A stretch of DNA of 64,000 bases from NCBI GenBank assembly GCA_023105745.1, contig JALGQZ010000004.1, positions 71,165,112 to 71,229,111 on the forward strand. Direction: 5' to 3'. The stretch's first letter is position 1. Every line of letters starts with the position of its first letter. The notes beneath the pieces are model-generated. The model did no database searches and was not told the origin of the DNA. It worked only from the letters and a program-made list of their open reading frames with translations. This document shows positions 1 to 10,815 of this stretch, piece after piece. The translations under genes and the position numbers were made by a program. This stretch comes from Austropuccinia psidii. Its lineage: Eukaryota; Basidiomycota; Pucciniomycetes; Pucciniales; Sphaerophragmiaceae.

Positions 1-2821
1 TAATGTCATCAATGTAAATGATTAACCATCCTTCTGAAAGTTCTTCAGGGAAGATTTCATTCATCATTCTTTGGAAGTGTGAAGGTGCATTTTTGATACC
101 AAAAGGCATTCTTAAATATTCATAAACTCCACAATGAACAATGATTCTCAAATACTTCCTTGCTCTTGGTGTTACCACATTCTGATGAAATCCCTTAAGA
201 GCATCCATAGTGCTTATATATACTGCTTGAGATATTTGAGTGAGGGCAATCTGGATCTTTGGAATTGGGTATCTGTCTGGAACAGTATAAGTGTTCAGAG
301 CTCTAAAGTCCCCAACCATTCTAGATTTTCCATTATGCCAAGCCACTATGACTGGTGTAGTTATTTCTACTTCTTCATTGTGGCCTACTTTTCTTATTAC
401 ACCAAGGTCTAAAAGTTCTTTGATATGGCTTTCTAGTGCTTCTCTTGATTTTGGACTTGCTGGATATGCAGGTCTTCTTAAGAGTGGTGGATAAGGTCTC
501 TCAATATTAAGGATAATATCAATTTCATGACCAATAATTGCCCCTAGGGGCTCTTTATCTGAGGCAAATGCTTCTTTATGGTCATATAAAAGAGAAAAGA
601 GTTCATTTTCTTGTTTATCACTCAAATGAAGGCTTATTTCAGCTTCATTTAAGTGTTCAGACTTGAATTTCTCTAACTCTAAGTTGACTGGTGATACTTT
701 GTTTACTGTAATTTGTCTTTTAAATGGTAAAAAGGCAAATTTTTGGCGCTTATTGTCTCCAATAGTAAAGTATCTGTCTTTGTTGTTGTGTAAATCTATG
801 CCATACATGATTAAATAATCATTTCCCAATATGAAATGGGTACTAGAGCAATTTTCCATAACAACAAATTCAACAGTGATTCTTAAATTTCCATTGATAT
901 GTGGAAATATGACACTAGTCTCAAATATTCCCAATGCTTTCATTGGGTTACTTGCACTATTGAATTTTATGCCATCAATTGGCAATAATTGATCTTCAAA
1001 GTTTGGTACACAAGTTTTAAGAAAAGATTTGCCAACACAAGAGCAGAAGGCTCCTGGGTCAAGCAAAAGTTTAGTGGGTTTGTTGTCAATCACCACTTCT
1101 GTTATACAGGAGTTACCAGCTGTATAACCTTTTCCTCTGTTTGGTTTGGTTTTCATGAGTTGTGCATCTTGAATTTTTGATAAATCAAGTTGACCATTGC
1201 TTAATTGTGGCAAGTGGGAATAAGATTCCATGATGTCAAAAGTGGCATTGATATTTTCTATATCTTTTGAAGATTCAGAAAATATGGATGACTTGTCATC
1301 TGAATTTTCTTCAATTATGTCATCTTTTTCAACATCAGGTTCTTTCTCCACATCAATTTCATTGATTTTCCCTCTCTTTGGACATGTATTGGCTAAATGA
1401 GTGGTGCTTTGGCAAATATGGCACTTTCTGACTGTATCTGCAGATTTATTTTTAATATTATTAGAGTTTTCTTTGGGGTTTTTGTCCACAGAATCCTTCC
1501 AAGGTGTATTAAACCTTGTTTTGAGATTCACCCTACTGGAACCAATTCTGGTTCTTGTGGTTACTTCCTCTAATATATTGATAATGTCTTCTGCTGAAGA
1601 TTGTTCAGTAGTCCTGCTCTTGACAGCATGCTCTAAGTCACCTCCACATTGTCTTAGAATTTTTCTATGAATCATAAATTCTGACATGTCAGGGTATAAT
1701 GCTGTTAACCTGTCCTTTTGTTGACAAAACCATGGTAAGGCTTTGTCTTTATCAGCATTAAATTTGGCGGATTCAAAGGCTGTTTCAACTTTAAACCTCC
1801 ATGCATCATTGGCCCATTTGTTGACAATTTGGGTTTTCCACCAAGTCCAACTCTGGTGTCCATGTGCTTGTCTCAATTTGATATACCATCTGTGAGCTGA
1901 TTTGGTAAACAAGGTGTTAAACCTGGCTGTTACCAATCTGTCTGGTAATTCAAAATCTTCTTTGATCATGTCAATACCTCTGATAAATTCCATATGGTCA
2001 TATTCTCCTTCACCACTGAAGTGAGGCCATTCCTTAAGTTTTGGAACTTCTTTTAATAGTGCTTGGCCCATTGATGGTTCCAAGTTATGAAAAGAGGTAG
2101 AAAATTCATCTTTTAACTGTGAATTTTCTCCATCCAATACTTGTGGATTGGGAATTCTTGCACCCTCATTCTGGTTCAGAGGTGTAGACATTCTTGGTAA
2201 GGTGTTTAGCAGTTGTTCAATATCATTCATTTTACTGTTGTTACACCTTTGAGAATTTTTTAACTCATGTTGTAAGCTTTGTATAGAGTCTATGACATTC
2301 TTTTTATGTTCATCCTCTTTATATGTAAGCTCATTCCATAACTCTGTTTGTCTAGTATTATCAGATATAACTTCATTCAATTTCATTGTTAATTTTGATA
2401 TTTCCTCTTTTGAGGTATCAAAATCCTTTTTCAAGGCAATTGTATTTGTCTTTACTTCAGCAAATGCTTTTGAAACATAATCCAGAGTTTTTTTATTGTC
2501 CTCTTTGATAGTACTAATGGCATGTTTTATTCTTGTCTCAATTATGTCATCAATATTGAGTTTAGAATATTTTTCTGTTAATTCTTTAATAATTGCAGAT
2601 TGTTCATTTATCTTAATGCCAAAAGAAGTATCATTATTGGAAGTTTTAATTGTTCTTAAAACCTTTTCAAAACACATAAGTGTTTCATTGATTTGGCACA
2701 GGCTCAAGTTGTTTGTTTTAATGTTGTTACAAATGGATTCATTTTTATCAGAAAGATGTTTTTTCACGTCCTTTATAGCATCATACAACTCTGGGATGGA
2801 ATCAAATATATCAGAAATCAT
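1..2821 (-). CDS. Gag-Pol polyprotein, frame b, copy A (partial, open at window edge)
   Basis: I read this frame from 2821 down to base 1 and found no stop codon, so the copy looks intact as far as it is visible. In order: a coiled-coil-like Lys/Asp/Asn-rich N-terminal part (about 2820-2130), a retrotransposon Gag domain with GEGEYDHMEF and WANDAWR (about 2060-1520), a CX2CX4HX4C zinc knuckle (about 1423-1384), an aspartic protease with D-P-G at about 1060, and RT up to YIDD at the edge. The proposed start is ATG 2821-2819, which overlaps the TGA of the upstream frame (ATGA at 2818-2821). Where copy B has a stop (62812-62814), this copy encodes Glu. RNase H, integrase and chromodomain must lie outside the window. 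Confidence 0.88.
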   Translation of the reverse strand, partial: MISDIFDSIPELYDAIKDVKKHLSDKNESICNNIKTNNLSLCQINETLMCFEKVLRTIKTSNNDTSFGIKINEQSAIIKELTEKYSKLNIDDIIETRIKHAISTIKEDNKKTLDYVSKAFAEVKTNTIALKKDFDTSKEEISKLTMKLNEVISDNTRQTELWNELTYKEDEHKKNVIDSIQSLQHELKNSQRCNNSKMNDIEQLLNTLPRMSTPLNQNEGARIPNPQVLDGENSQLKDEFSTSFHNLEPSMGQALLKEVPKLKEWPHFSGEGEYDHMEFIRGIDMIKEDFELPDRLVTARFNTLFTKSAHRWYIKLRQAHGHQSWTWWKTQIVNKWANDAWRFKVETAFESAKFNADKDKALPWFCQQKDRLTALYPDMSEFMIHRKILRQCGGDLEHAVKSRTTEQSSAEDIINILEEVTTRTRIGSSRVNLKTRFNTPWKDSVDKNPKENSNNIKNKSADTVRKCHICQSTTHLANTCPKRGKINEIDVEKEPDVEKDDIIEENSDDKSSIFSESSKDIENINATFDIMESYSHLPQLSNGQLDLSKIQDAQLMKTKPNRGKGYTAGNSCITEVVIDNKPTKLLLDPGAFCSCVGKSFLKTCVPNFEDQLLPIDGIKFNSASNPMKALGIFETSVIFPHINGNLRITVEFVVMENCSSTHFILGNDYLIMYGIDLHNNKDRYFTIGDNKRQKFAFLPFKRQITVNKVSPVNLELEKFKSEHLNEAEISLHLSDKQENELFSLLYDHKEAFASDKEPLGAIIGHEIDIILNIERPYPPLLRRPAYPASPKSREALESHIKELLDLGVIRKVGHNEEVEITTPVIVAWHNGKSRMVGDFRALNTYTVPDRYPIPKIQIALTQISQAVYISTMDALKGFHQNVVTPRARKYLRIIVHCGVYEYLRMPFGIKNAPSHFQRMMNEIFPEELSEGWLIIYIDDI

Positions 2822-3729
2822 TTCTGGAACTTTAATCTGGCTTCCTCCTTCTTTTGTAATTCCATCATGGTTCTGGCCATCTGAAATACATTTTCCATGG
2901 CATCCTGCTGAATCTTTGGGATCCTGTCGCCCTGGCTGTAAGGTTTTGGAGCTTGTGCTTTCCCTTTGCCCTTGTTTGGAGTTTGTGGCTGCTTTCTCAC
3001 GTTGGAATTGCTGCTGCTGGCCACTGGGGCTGTTTTTGGCACTGGTTTTGGTGGTGGAGGGTTGTTTTTCCTCCATTCCAGTGTCAAAAGCATCATGTTT
3101 TTCTTCTCCATCAATGGATGCCATCCATTGAGCAATTTGCAAGTGTTGGGATGGCCCAAGAATTTTCTTACTGTCAGGTAAGAATTCATGCAATTCTTCC
3201 ACAGGTCTGCAAGGATCTGGTACTCTTTGAATTGAAGTGCATTGTTGTATGCACTGTGGCTTGCTTTGTATATGTCCACAGAGGCTTGTTGTGGCGGTGT
3301 CAGCTCTTTTTGAAGGTAAAATGGTATTATCAGCTTCAGAATGACCCAATTCAGTTGTTTGGAAGTCATCAACTGACCCTTTTCCTTCTGTACCTGATTG
3401 GCCTCTGCCATAATCACGTCTATTACCTTTTTGGGAGCTGCTTGAGGGGTTGTAGCTGGCTCCTGACCTGGTTGAAGGCATAATTATGGTTAAAAAAGGT
3501 TTAAAATAGTATTTTTACGTCAAAAACTTACTATTGGCCAAATTTTTAGCTTTCTGAAGTGTATTACTTATATCCAAGTTAATTAATTCAGAAGATATTG
3601 GTTCAGGTTGATTATTTTGAGTCACAATAACAGTACTATTATGATCAGAATTAACAGTACTGGCAGGGATAATGCTGGTTACTGTTGAGGCTGTTTCAAT
3701 GTTTTCTTGTCTTACCACGTTGTCAGACA
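2818..3729 (-). CDS. Spliced upstream Gag-region protein, frame a, copy A
   Basis: Unknown N-terminal retrotransposon protein in a different frame from Gag-Pol. Proposed exons on the minus strand are 3729-3532 and 3467-2818, with a 64 nt intron (donor GTAAGT, acceptor CAACCAG) joining in phase 1. The first in-frame ATG I find is at 3411-3409, so the upstream exon may be 5' UTR or may use an earlier start not seen. The C-terminal part (NGWHPL ... RIPKIQQDAMENVF ... MELQKKEEAR) matches the family 2 frame a protein with mainly conservative replacements, which argues that this frame is translated. A Pro/Lys-rich low-complexity linker separates the two conserved blocks. No known domain is recognised. 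Confidence 0.6.
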
Positions 3730-3940
3730 CTAAAATTAATGAAAAAGCCAATTAATTAAGTAAAAAAAAGGTTATTTCAAAAAAGAAATAAAAATATAAG
3801 CCTCACTTATAATATGAAAAAAAAATATTTTTTAAGGATTTTTTGGATTATAAGTATTTTTTATATGTTTTTAAATTTTTCAATATAAGAAAAAAGATTT
3901 AAAAAGAGTAAAAAAATATGTCACAGGTAAAATATCATGG

Positions 3941-3951
3941 CTGGGCCCCCA
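3941..3951 (-). promoter_or_regulatory. Primer-binding site, copy A
   Basis: Two bases after the LTR end (minus strand) comes TGGGGGCCCAG, beginning with the TGG expected to pair with a tRNA 3' CCA. The first eight bases (TGGGGGCC) are shared with family 2, after which the families diverge. The tRNA is not identified. Confidence 0.6.
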
Positions 3952-3953
3952 AA

Positions 3954-5795
3954 TGTAAGGTGTGGATATGAAACTTTGATTAAAAATCAAGTACTTTTCC
4001 TGTCCTCAAAATTTGTATAAGGTAAAATTCAGTTAAAAATAGTATGAAATATTATTTTTAAGAGAAAACACGCCAATTTTATTGTTTATAGCTTTATTAG
4101 TATAAAACAATAATATTATAAAAATTTATTGTTTTACCAACAATAAAAATTTATCCAAAAAATACTCTACAAGAGATATTTTAAGGCTACAAAAGAAATT
4201 TCTTCAAGAGCAACTTCAATTGGAATTAATTGAGCAAAGAACTGCAAGCAATTAATTAAAGAACAAAGTCTTTAAAAGGAATATTAAAGAGAAAACACGC
4301 CCAAAAGTGACCAGAGTGAATTTGGAAACAAAGTGACAAAGTTTACAGTGATGAAAGATGCTTTAATTCACTTTTGGGGTGGTTCAGGGGTAAAAATGAT
4401 TATAAGAGTTACAAACAATGATTATAATGATTTTTTCACGTGGTTAAAAGGATTAAAATGATTTTAAAAATGGTGGTTGGAATCTTTGATTGATTGGTTT
4501 AACAGTGTTTAAACTAATTAATAAAAGGAAAAAGATTCTAACATGAAGAGAAAAGTGGGGCAAAGAAGACATTCTTTTATAGCCATCAATTCTCTTACTC
4601 CAAAAGTAAAATTTACTCTTGTCAGTCGTGAAAAACAGTCTGACAACAGAAAAGCCAATTATGGCATCATTGAACCCTGGTTTAGACCAAAAAAGGGCTG
4701 GTTTAAGCCATTTTTAGCCATTTTTAGCCATTTCAGACCCTTAAATCAGCCATTACTATAGCAATACCAGGCCTAGAGCCTTCAAAACACGTCAGAATGT
4801 GTGTCAGAGGCGTAGAAACCAGTTAAAACTGTTTTTACTATGATTGTTTTATCTTAAGGGTAGTTTTACCCTCTTGGCAACAGCTAAAACTACCCCAGTT
4901 GGTATCAAAACCTCATCATCAATTGAGTTCACAGACCCTGTAACTCAATTCCAGGCCAAAAGTGATGAACTTTTGCATGAATTTTGACATCCCACGCCTG
5001 TCAGCAAGGATTTTGGGGGTCTAGCTCCCCCTTAGAGCTGGAGTTCCTTTTCCCCCCCAAATTTAATCTTTCCAATTTATTTTTCCTTTAATTCCTCATC
5101 ATGTATTATACTTATAATTTACATATGTAATTCAATTCAATTGTACAGTACAATAAAGTAATAATTGACACCTCATATGTAAATCAAAGTTCACTTATGT
5201 AATACACGCGCACATTTTGACATTTCAATTGAATTCAATTGAAAATACTTTAATTCCTCATAACTTCTAAACTAAACACAACACCTCAATTTTAACACAA
5301 AATTTGATGGTTAACACCACATGTGGTGTGAATTAAATCAAGGTTTTGAGGATTTTCAACTTTTGTATTGAAAATACTAAAAACTTAATTTAAGCTTATT
5401 TAGAGTTGAGTTACAAGAATTTCACTCAGAGGTGACCCCACCTGATTTTTTATGAGGAATCCAATGGTGAAATAAATTTTATGTGTTTATTTATTGGATA
5501 AAAAGTTATAATAATTTTTATATAACTTTTTTCCAAATTTATTTATTTTTTCACAATTTTGTTAAAATTTTATTTTTACTTAATTTTTTCAAGTATAAAA
5601 GTAATTTTATACTTACAAAATTTAATGTATTTTTTATTTTTAAATTGTAATTAATTTTTTATTTTTAATATAATTTTATATTTATATTTTGATTTTTATT
5701 TTAGTAATATAAATAAATTTATTTTATTTATATTAATATGTTATTTTTTATATTTGTGGTCTTTTGGGTATATGAAATTACCTCTAAGGCTCACA
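3954..5795 (-). repeat. 5' LTR of family 1 copy A (1842 bp)
   Basis: The minus-strand LTR starts TGTGAGCCTTAGAGG and ends CACCTTACA, giving the inverted TGT..ACA ends. It is nearly identical to the LTR of copy B at 56558-58396. It contains three perfect palindromes: 5140-5154 (ATTGTACAGTACAAT), 5223-5244 (22 bp, half-site TTTCAATTGAA) and 5314-5329 (ACACCACATGTGGTGT), all present in copy B. Open frames inside it are short and unlike known proteins. Confidence 0.93.
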
Positions 5796-6104
5796 TTTCC
5801 CTTTTGAGGGATCAACTCTACTTCTGAGTCCACCACCATCTGATTGGATGGAGTATTGGTATCTTCTTCTAGTATTCATAGTAAAAATTTAAGAAAAGAA
5901 AAATTTCAGAACACAAAAAAGAATATTTTATGGAAATTAAAAGGAGGTACATACCTTTAGAGTCCTGAATAGTGTGTCCTGGAAAGACTAATTTCTTATA
6001 TTTCTTTTTCTTATTGACAATTTGTGTTGGAGAACTTGGAAAAGCTTCTTCCACTAATCTCTCAACAGTGGTTTGATTATCCTCTGCTGGGTTGGCTGCA
6101 AACA
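5796..6104 (-). pseudogene. Broken gag-region exons of element H
   Basis: Exon 6104-5955 (150 nt, the same length as in the array) encodes the counterpart of the array's first frame a exon, with the shared core EDNQTTVERLVEE. It is followed by a donor GTATGT and an 89 nt intron (5954-5866) whose acceptor matches the position of the array intron. The next exon runs from 5865 and is cut at 5796 by copy A. The reading frame is still open where visible. It is non-functional because the element is split. Confidence 0.7.
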
Positions 6105-6548
6105 CTAAAAAGACAAAAAAATGTAAGTTTTTTTTTCAAAAGTGTTATTTTTGATAAGATATTGAGATTCCCACATAATAATTGCTTTTATATATTTAAA
6201 TGAATAAAATTAATAAAAGAAATGATAAAAAAGAATAAAAATAACTTTTTTTATTGGTTTTATATATATATTGATTTTTAAAAAATAAAATAAAATTAAG
6301 ATGATTCTTTTGAAATCAATTTATAATATAAATTCATTTTCAATTTATAAATATCTTTCTTAATCACTAAATTAACTCAAAGGCTCTTGAAAGTCTAAGG
6401 ATGTGAAAAACTGTGTGTAAGACAGTACAATTGCTTTCCAAATGCCTCAATAGATTTTAAAATCAATAAATATAAAATTATTATATGATTTATTATTGTA
6501 TAAACCCAATTTTAATCTCTTTTAAAGGTCTTCAAGGAAATATCACAG

Positions 6549-6559
6549 CCAGGCCCCCA
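6549..6559 (-). promoter_or_regulatory. Primer-binding site, element H
   Basis: Reads TGGGGGCCTGG on the minus strand, two bases after the LTR end, identical over these bases to the array sites. Confidence 0.55.
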
Positions 6560-6561
6560 AA

Positions 6562-8371
6562 TGTAAGGTTTGACTATGAAACAATAAGTAAATATTACAA
6601 AAATTTCACTTATTGTACTATGAATGTCCTTATTAATTTAATAAATAGAATAAATAATAATTATAATAATAAAGAATTATTAAATAAATATAATAATATA
6701 ATATAATAAAAAACAAATATATTAATATATTTAAAGCTCTTTATTATTGTTACCAACAAATAGTAAAGGCATAAAAAATTGGTTTTTCATAATAAAAAAC
6801 AATTACTAACAATAATATTACCAATATTAATGTTATATATTTATATTAATAAATGAATTAGTAGAAGTAATAATAGAGAGAAATTATTAGAAAAGAGAAA
6901 ATAACCTACTTTTAACACTTAATATAATAATTTTGAAAGATTTTATTCCAAAAAATGTAAATATAACTTATTCAAATTGTATTTACAAAAATACAATAAG
7001 AGAAATTACAAATATTCTTAATTTTACGTGGAAAATAGTATTTATAGAGAAATATAACAAAAACAATCAAGCAATCAGAGTAATAATGTCAACATTGATG
7101 ATTATAATAAAGATTACCTTTTCTCTTTGATAATATAAAATATTTATATATAAAGAATAAAGTTTTTACCTTTTTGTTTTGTGCTTTATTGTTTTTGCTG
7201 TGTCTGAGGGGGAAATAGAGTAAAAAGAGCTCTATTTATAGTAAATTCCTCCCTTCTAGAGTCCAAAAGGCTTCTAGTAGACATTTACTGACTATATCCA
7301 CTGAAATTCATCAGTATTTTAAGGCTTAGTGATGATTGCATCATAATCAAACCATCTTATCTCATTATTATGCCATTATTTAGAGTCATCACTAGAGCTC
7401 TAAGTTTGATGACATCATAGGCTTTTCAGAAGCCTAAAATTAATTTTTTTTATTATTTTTAATCATAATATAATATTATTCACCAGTTCTATCACTAATA
7501 TGACTGTTAAGCTTGAAATAAGATTACAGTGAGTGATCATATATGATCAATTTTAAGCTTAAACTTTGATCATTAATAGCTTTTGAGTTATACACTCTAC
7601 AGATATTCTGAGAGTGGATTCTGATATCATGGCATGTCCTTATCAAACCTCCAAGAGGATTCCCTTACATAATGAAAACTCTATTTTTGATGATTTTCCT
7701 TGTAACTCATCTTTTCTGTCAAAATTTATTATTTTAAACTTCAAACCATGATTTCAGAGGGTTGTACCTTGATTATTATGATAAAAATGCATCATTCTTC
7801 ATGTATTAGCTAGTAGAACATGATTATCAACTTTATTCTAATTTTGGACCACTTTCACAACAAAGTGGTCAGCAGCTCTAACAATTTCATTCAATAAACC
7901 CTTACAAGTTATAACCTTGTTTGTAACATATCAAATAAAGCTCATATCTGTATTCCTACAGTAATTATTTGTTAACTTTATTTTGGTTTAACTCTATATC
8001 ATGTATATTTCAGGAGATATTAGCTAAAAACCATGAATTTATGCACTGATCATAAAAGTGCATATATTCAGCTTAATTGCCTTAAGTATTAAATTTAGAG
8101 AAATGAAATAAAATTGTTTTATGTGTAGTTATTACTCATTAGTTATTGAATTTACAGATATTCCATAACAATAATACATGTGTGTTTTATCATTAAAAAT
8201 CTAATTTTGTAATTTGTTTCACATTTTTATTCATCATATTCTAAGTTAAATCAGCATTTATGCCTTTTTATGGTATTTTTACTTATTTTAAGATAATTAT
8301 TTAAAAGAATAATTATTGTAAAGTTTTCTTGTGACCTTTTTAAGTATGTGGTCATATCTCAAATTCTCACA
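6562..8371 (-). repeat. 5' LTR of element H (1810 bp, diverged family 2 type)
   Basis: The minus-strand LTR begins TGTGAGAATTTGAGATATGACCAC and ends CAAACCTTACA, matching the array LTR termini with many substitutions and indels. A TATA-like TATAAATAGAGCTC block is kept near 7230. Bases 7907-8371 of this LTR, together with the adjacent 8372-8773, are duplicated on the far side of the array at 36741-37604. Confidence 0.85.
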
Positions 8372-8773
8372 GATTAATTAATTTTCTACACAACTTAATT
8401 ATTAAATTTCTGGAAGTATCTTTTAGGCCATAAATTCAAATGACTTTCCTGAAACATGGATTCAATTATTTGACAGAAATATGCTCCATCACCCTTTCAA
8501 TAACTGTGAAACTAATAATATGTTTGGCCATCAATTTTTGTGTAAAATATTCAAATGATGTTAAGGAATGAACCTTAAATCAATTACATTTTAATCATTA
8601 GGTACTTATTATGCTTATCCTTTGGTCTTTTACAATATGTAAGGAGTACTAGTCCAAAACCATTGCTTATTCTTTGGTGTTATTTCTGTGGCAGTTTAAT
8701 TTTTATGTCATATACTTTTAATTTTTCATTTTATTTCTTCTGAAATGCCTTTTTATTAAAAAATTTTGATAAA
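7907..8773. repeat. Left copy of about 865 bp direct repeat flanking the array
   Basis: The sequence from the end of a CCTTACA (7900-7906) up to the first LTR of the array recurs at 36741-37604, with about nine substitutions clustered in the last 200 bp. It consists of 465 bp of the old H LTR plus about 400 bp of gene-free DNA (8372-8773) in which I see no coding signal. The left copy stops exactly at the LTR start, while the right copy continues into unique DNA, so the right copy looks like the empty insertion site. Confidence 0.88.
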
Positions 8774-9212
8774 TGTGAGCCTTTGAGATATGACCACATA
8801 TCCAATAAGGTCACAAAAAAGATTAATAATAATTATACCTTTAATATAATTATATTAAAATTAATTAGAATAATTATACACTAAAAATAATTACTCAAAT
8901 ATACAAAAAATACCATAAATTGGTACTAAAATTGGTTTAACTTAAAAACCAATGAATGAACATGTGAAATAAATTATACCATTGGATTCCTCATGGAAAA
9001 ATACACATATACCATTTTTATGGCATATCTGTAAAGTCAATATTTAATGAATTATAAGGTATAATACCTTATAAAAACCATAAAATCCTATTTATCTCAG
9101 AAACCAATGAAACAACATGTGAAATAAATTGTACCAGTGGATTCCCCATAAAAATCCACACATAAAACAATTAATAAGCTAATTCTCAAAATCAATACTT
9201 AAGGAATTATCC

Positions 9213-9249
9213 TGAATATATGCACTTTTTTGGTCAACGCATATATTCA
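9213..9249 (+). promoter_or_regulatory. Perfect 11 bp inverted repeat in LTR (also 17862, 26508, 35154)
   Basis: TGAATATATGC, a 15 nt spacer, then GCATATATTCA. In the diverged element J the stem is kept and extends to 12 bp (51782-51793 with 51808-51819). Function unknown; it could be a protein-binding palindrome or an RNA hairpin. Confidence 0.6.
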
Positions 9250-9880
9250 GTGATCATAGCTAATATCTTCTAAACTATACATGCTAGAATGATGAACCAA
9301 AAATAAAGTTACCACGTAATTACTGTAAGAACACAGATATGAACTTTTTTTTGCAAATTATAAACAAGGTTAAGACTTATGAGGAAATATTGATAAAAAT
9401 CAACAGAGCTGTTGACCACTTTGTTGTGAAAGTAGTCCAAACTTAAAAAAAAGTACACAGTTAGATTCTCCTAGTTCATTCGTGAAGAATGATGTAATTT
9501 TTATTATTAAATTCAGGGTATAACCCCCTGAAATCAAGGTTTGAAGTTTAAAATATTGAATTTCGACAGAAAAGATGAGTTACAAGAAAAATCATCAAAA
9601 TTAGAGTTTTGATGATGTAATAAAGAGCTCTTGACAGCATAATAAGGTTATGTCAGGCTATCAGAATTCACTCTCTGAATTGCTGTAGCGTGAAAACCTT
9701 AAAAGTTATTGAGGATCAAAGTTTGAGCTTAAATTGAGCTGTTATGATCACATACTGTAACCTTAAATTAAGTTTAACAGTCTTAAGAGTGATAAAATTG
9801 GTGAATACTATTAGTTTATGATTAAAACTAATAAAATCCACGAAATTTGGGGTTCTGCCAAGCCTCTGATGTCATCACAC

Positions 9881-9904
9881 TTAGAGTTATAGTGATAACT
9901 CTAA
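9881..9904 (+). promoter_or_regulatory. Palindrome upstream of LTR promoter (also 18530, 27176, 35822)
   Basis: TTAGAGTTAT, a 4 nt spacer, then ATAACTCTAA, about 140 bp upstream of the TATA box and next to a CRE-like TGATGTCATCA. It is intact in element J (51126-51149). This looks like a transcription-factor site, by inference only. Confidence 0.5.
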
Positions 9905-10043
9905 ATAATGGTGTAATAATGATGTAATATGGTTTGATCATGATGTAATCACCCTCAAACCTTAAAATATTGATCAATTCCAGTGGATATGATCAGTACA
10001 CGTCTACTAGAAGCCTGTTGGACTCTAGGAGGGAGGTATTTAC

Positions 10044-10051
10044 TATAAATA
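10044..10051 (+). promoter_or_regulatory. TATA box of LTR 1
   Basis: TATAAATA followed by GAGCTC. The same block is present in the diverged J LTR (50979-50986, minus strand). Transcription would start about 30 bases downstream. A candidate leader donor (AAAAG then GTAATTTC) lies about 60 bases further on. Confidence 0.65.
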
Positions 10052-10804
10052 GAGCTCTTTTTACTCTGTTTTCCCCTCAGACGCATCAAAAACATTAAAT
10101 CAATTAAATAAAAGGTAATTTCTTTATTCTTTAAATATAAAACTCTTATATTCTTAAAGACCAAAGACCATCTTGTCATTAATCACCATTTTTACGTGAT
10201 TAAATCAATTCTTTAATTGTTTTTGCTATAAATCTCTCTAAAAAGCTCATTTCCACGTAAAATCAAGAAATTTAGTAAATTCTCTTTATTTTTATTGTAA
10301 ATACAATTTGAAAAGGTTGTATTATATTCTTTTGGCGTAAAATAACTCAAAATTATTATCTTAAGTGTTAAAAGTAGGTTATTTCATCTTATTATAATAA
10401 TTTCTCTCTTATTATTACTCATAATAATTCTTATTTAATATAAATAGTATTTATATTAATTTATAACTTTAATATTAGTAATATTATTGTTATTAATTGT
10501 TTTTTTTTATTTATAAAAAACAATTTTTTACGCCTTTATTATTTGTTGGTAACAATAATAAAGAGCTTTATAATATATTAATTATTTTATATTAATATAT
10601 TAGTTATAATATTATATTTTTATATAATATTAATTATATTATTATATTTATTTAATAATATAATAATTTTACGCCATAATAATAATATTTCTTTATTATT
10701 ATTATTATTTTAATCTTATTTATTCATTTTATAAGGACATTCAGAGTACAATAAGTGATAAATTAGTAATTTTTACTTATTTTTTCATAGTCAAACCTTA
10801 CATT

Positions 10805-10815
10805 TGGGGGCCTGG
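10805..10815 (+). promoter_or_regulatory. Primer-binding site, array copy C
   Basis: TGGGGGCCTGG starts two bases after LTR 1 and marks the start of the internal region. Confidence 0.6.

Larger units (their letters stand above)
1..5795 (-). mobile_element. Ty3/Gypsy chromovirus, family 1, copy A (3' part outside window)
   Basis: On the minus strand this reads 5' LTR (3954-5795), primer-binding site, spliced frame a gene, then Gag-Pol down to base 1, where the window cuts it inside reverse transcriptase at the YIDD motif. It aligns with copy B at a constant offset of 60863 bases from base 1 to at least 3121, so I see no net indel between the copies. It is inserted in the gag region of an older family 2 element (H): family 2 sequence resumes at 5796. 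The other insertion boundary lies outside the window, so a target-site duplication cannot be tested. Confidence 0.93.
5796..8371 (-). mobile_element. Family 2 chromovirus remnant H, 5' end only, split by copy A
   Basis: On the minus strand: LTR 8371-6562, primer-binding site, leader, first gag exon (6104-5955), intron, and the start of the next exon to 5796, where copy A interrupts it. It resembles the tandem array elements but is clearly diverged, so it is older. The break falls in sequence equivalent to about 11612-11626 of the array. The rest of the element must lie beyond copy A, outside the window. Confidence 0.87.
8774..10802 (+). repeat. LTR 1 of the array (2029 bp)
   Basis: Starts TGTGAGCCTTTGAG and ends CAAACCTTACA. 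It is 3 bp longer than the other three LTRs because of a longer T run near 10505. At three diagnostic sites it carries the same bases as LTR 4 and differs from LTRs 2 and 3. It also has private changes, for example near 8997, 9349 and 10782. Confidence 0.96.

Noticed and set aside
1..2821. Copy A Gag-Pol as a pseudogene, because no closed reading frame appears there
   Set aside because: Reading the frame codon by codon shows no stop. It simply runs off the window.
4543..4761. 72-codon frame inside the family 1 LTR
   Set aside because: Lies in LTR non-coding sequence, is antisense to the element and is only partly kept in copy B.
9955..10179. 74-codon minus-strand frame present in all four LTRs
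   Set aside because: Spans the LTR TATA box and has no recognisable protein features. Its conservation follows from LTR identity.
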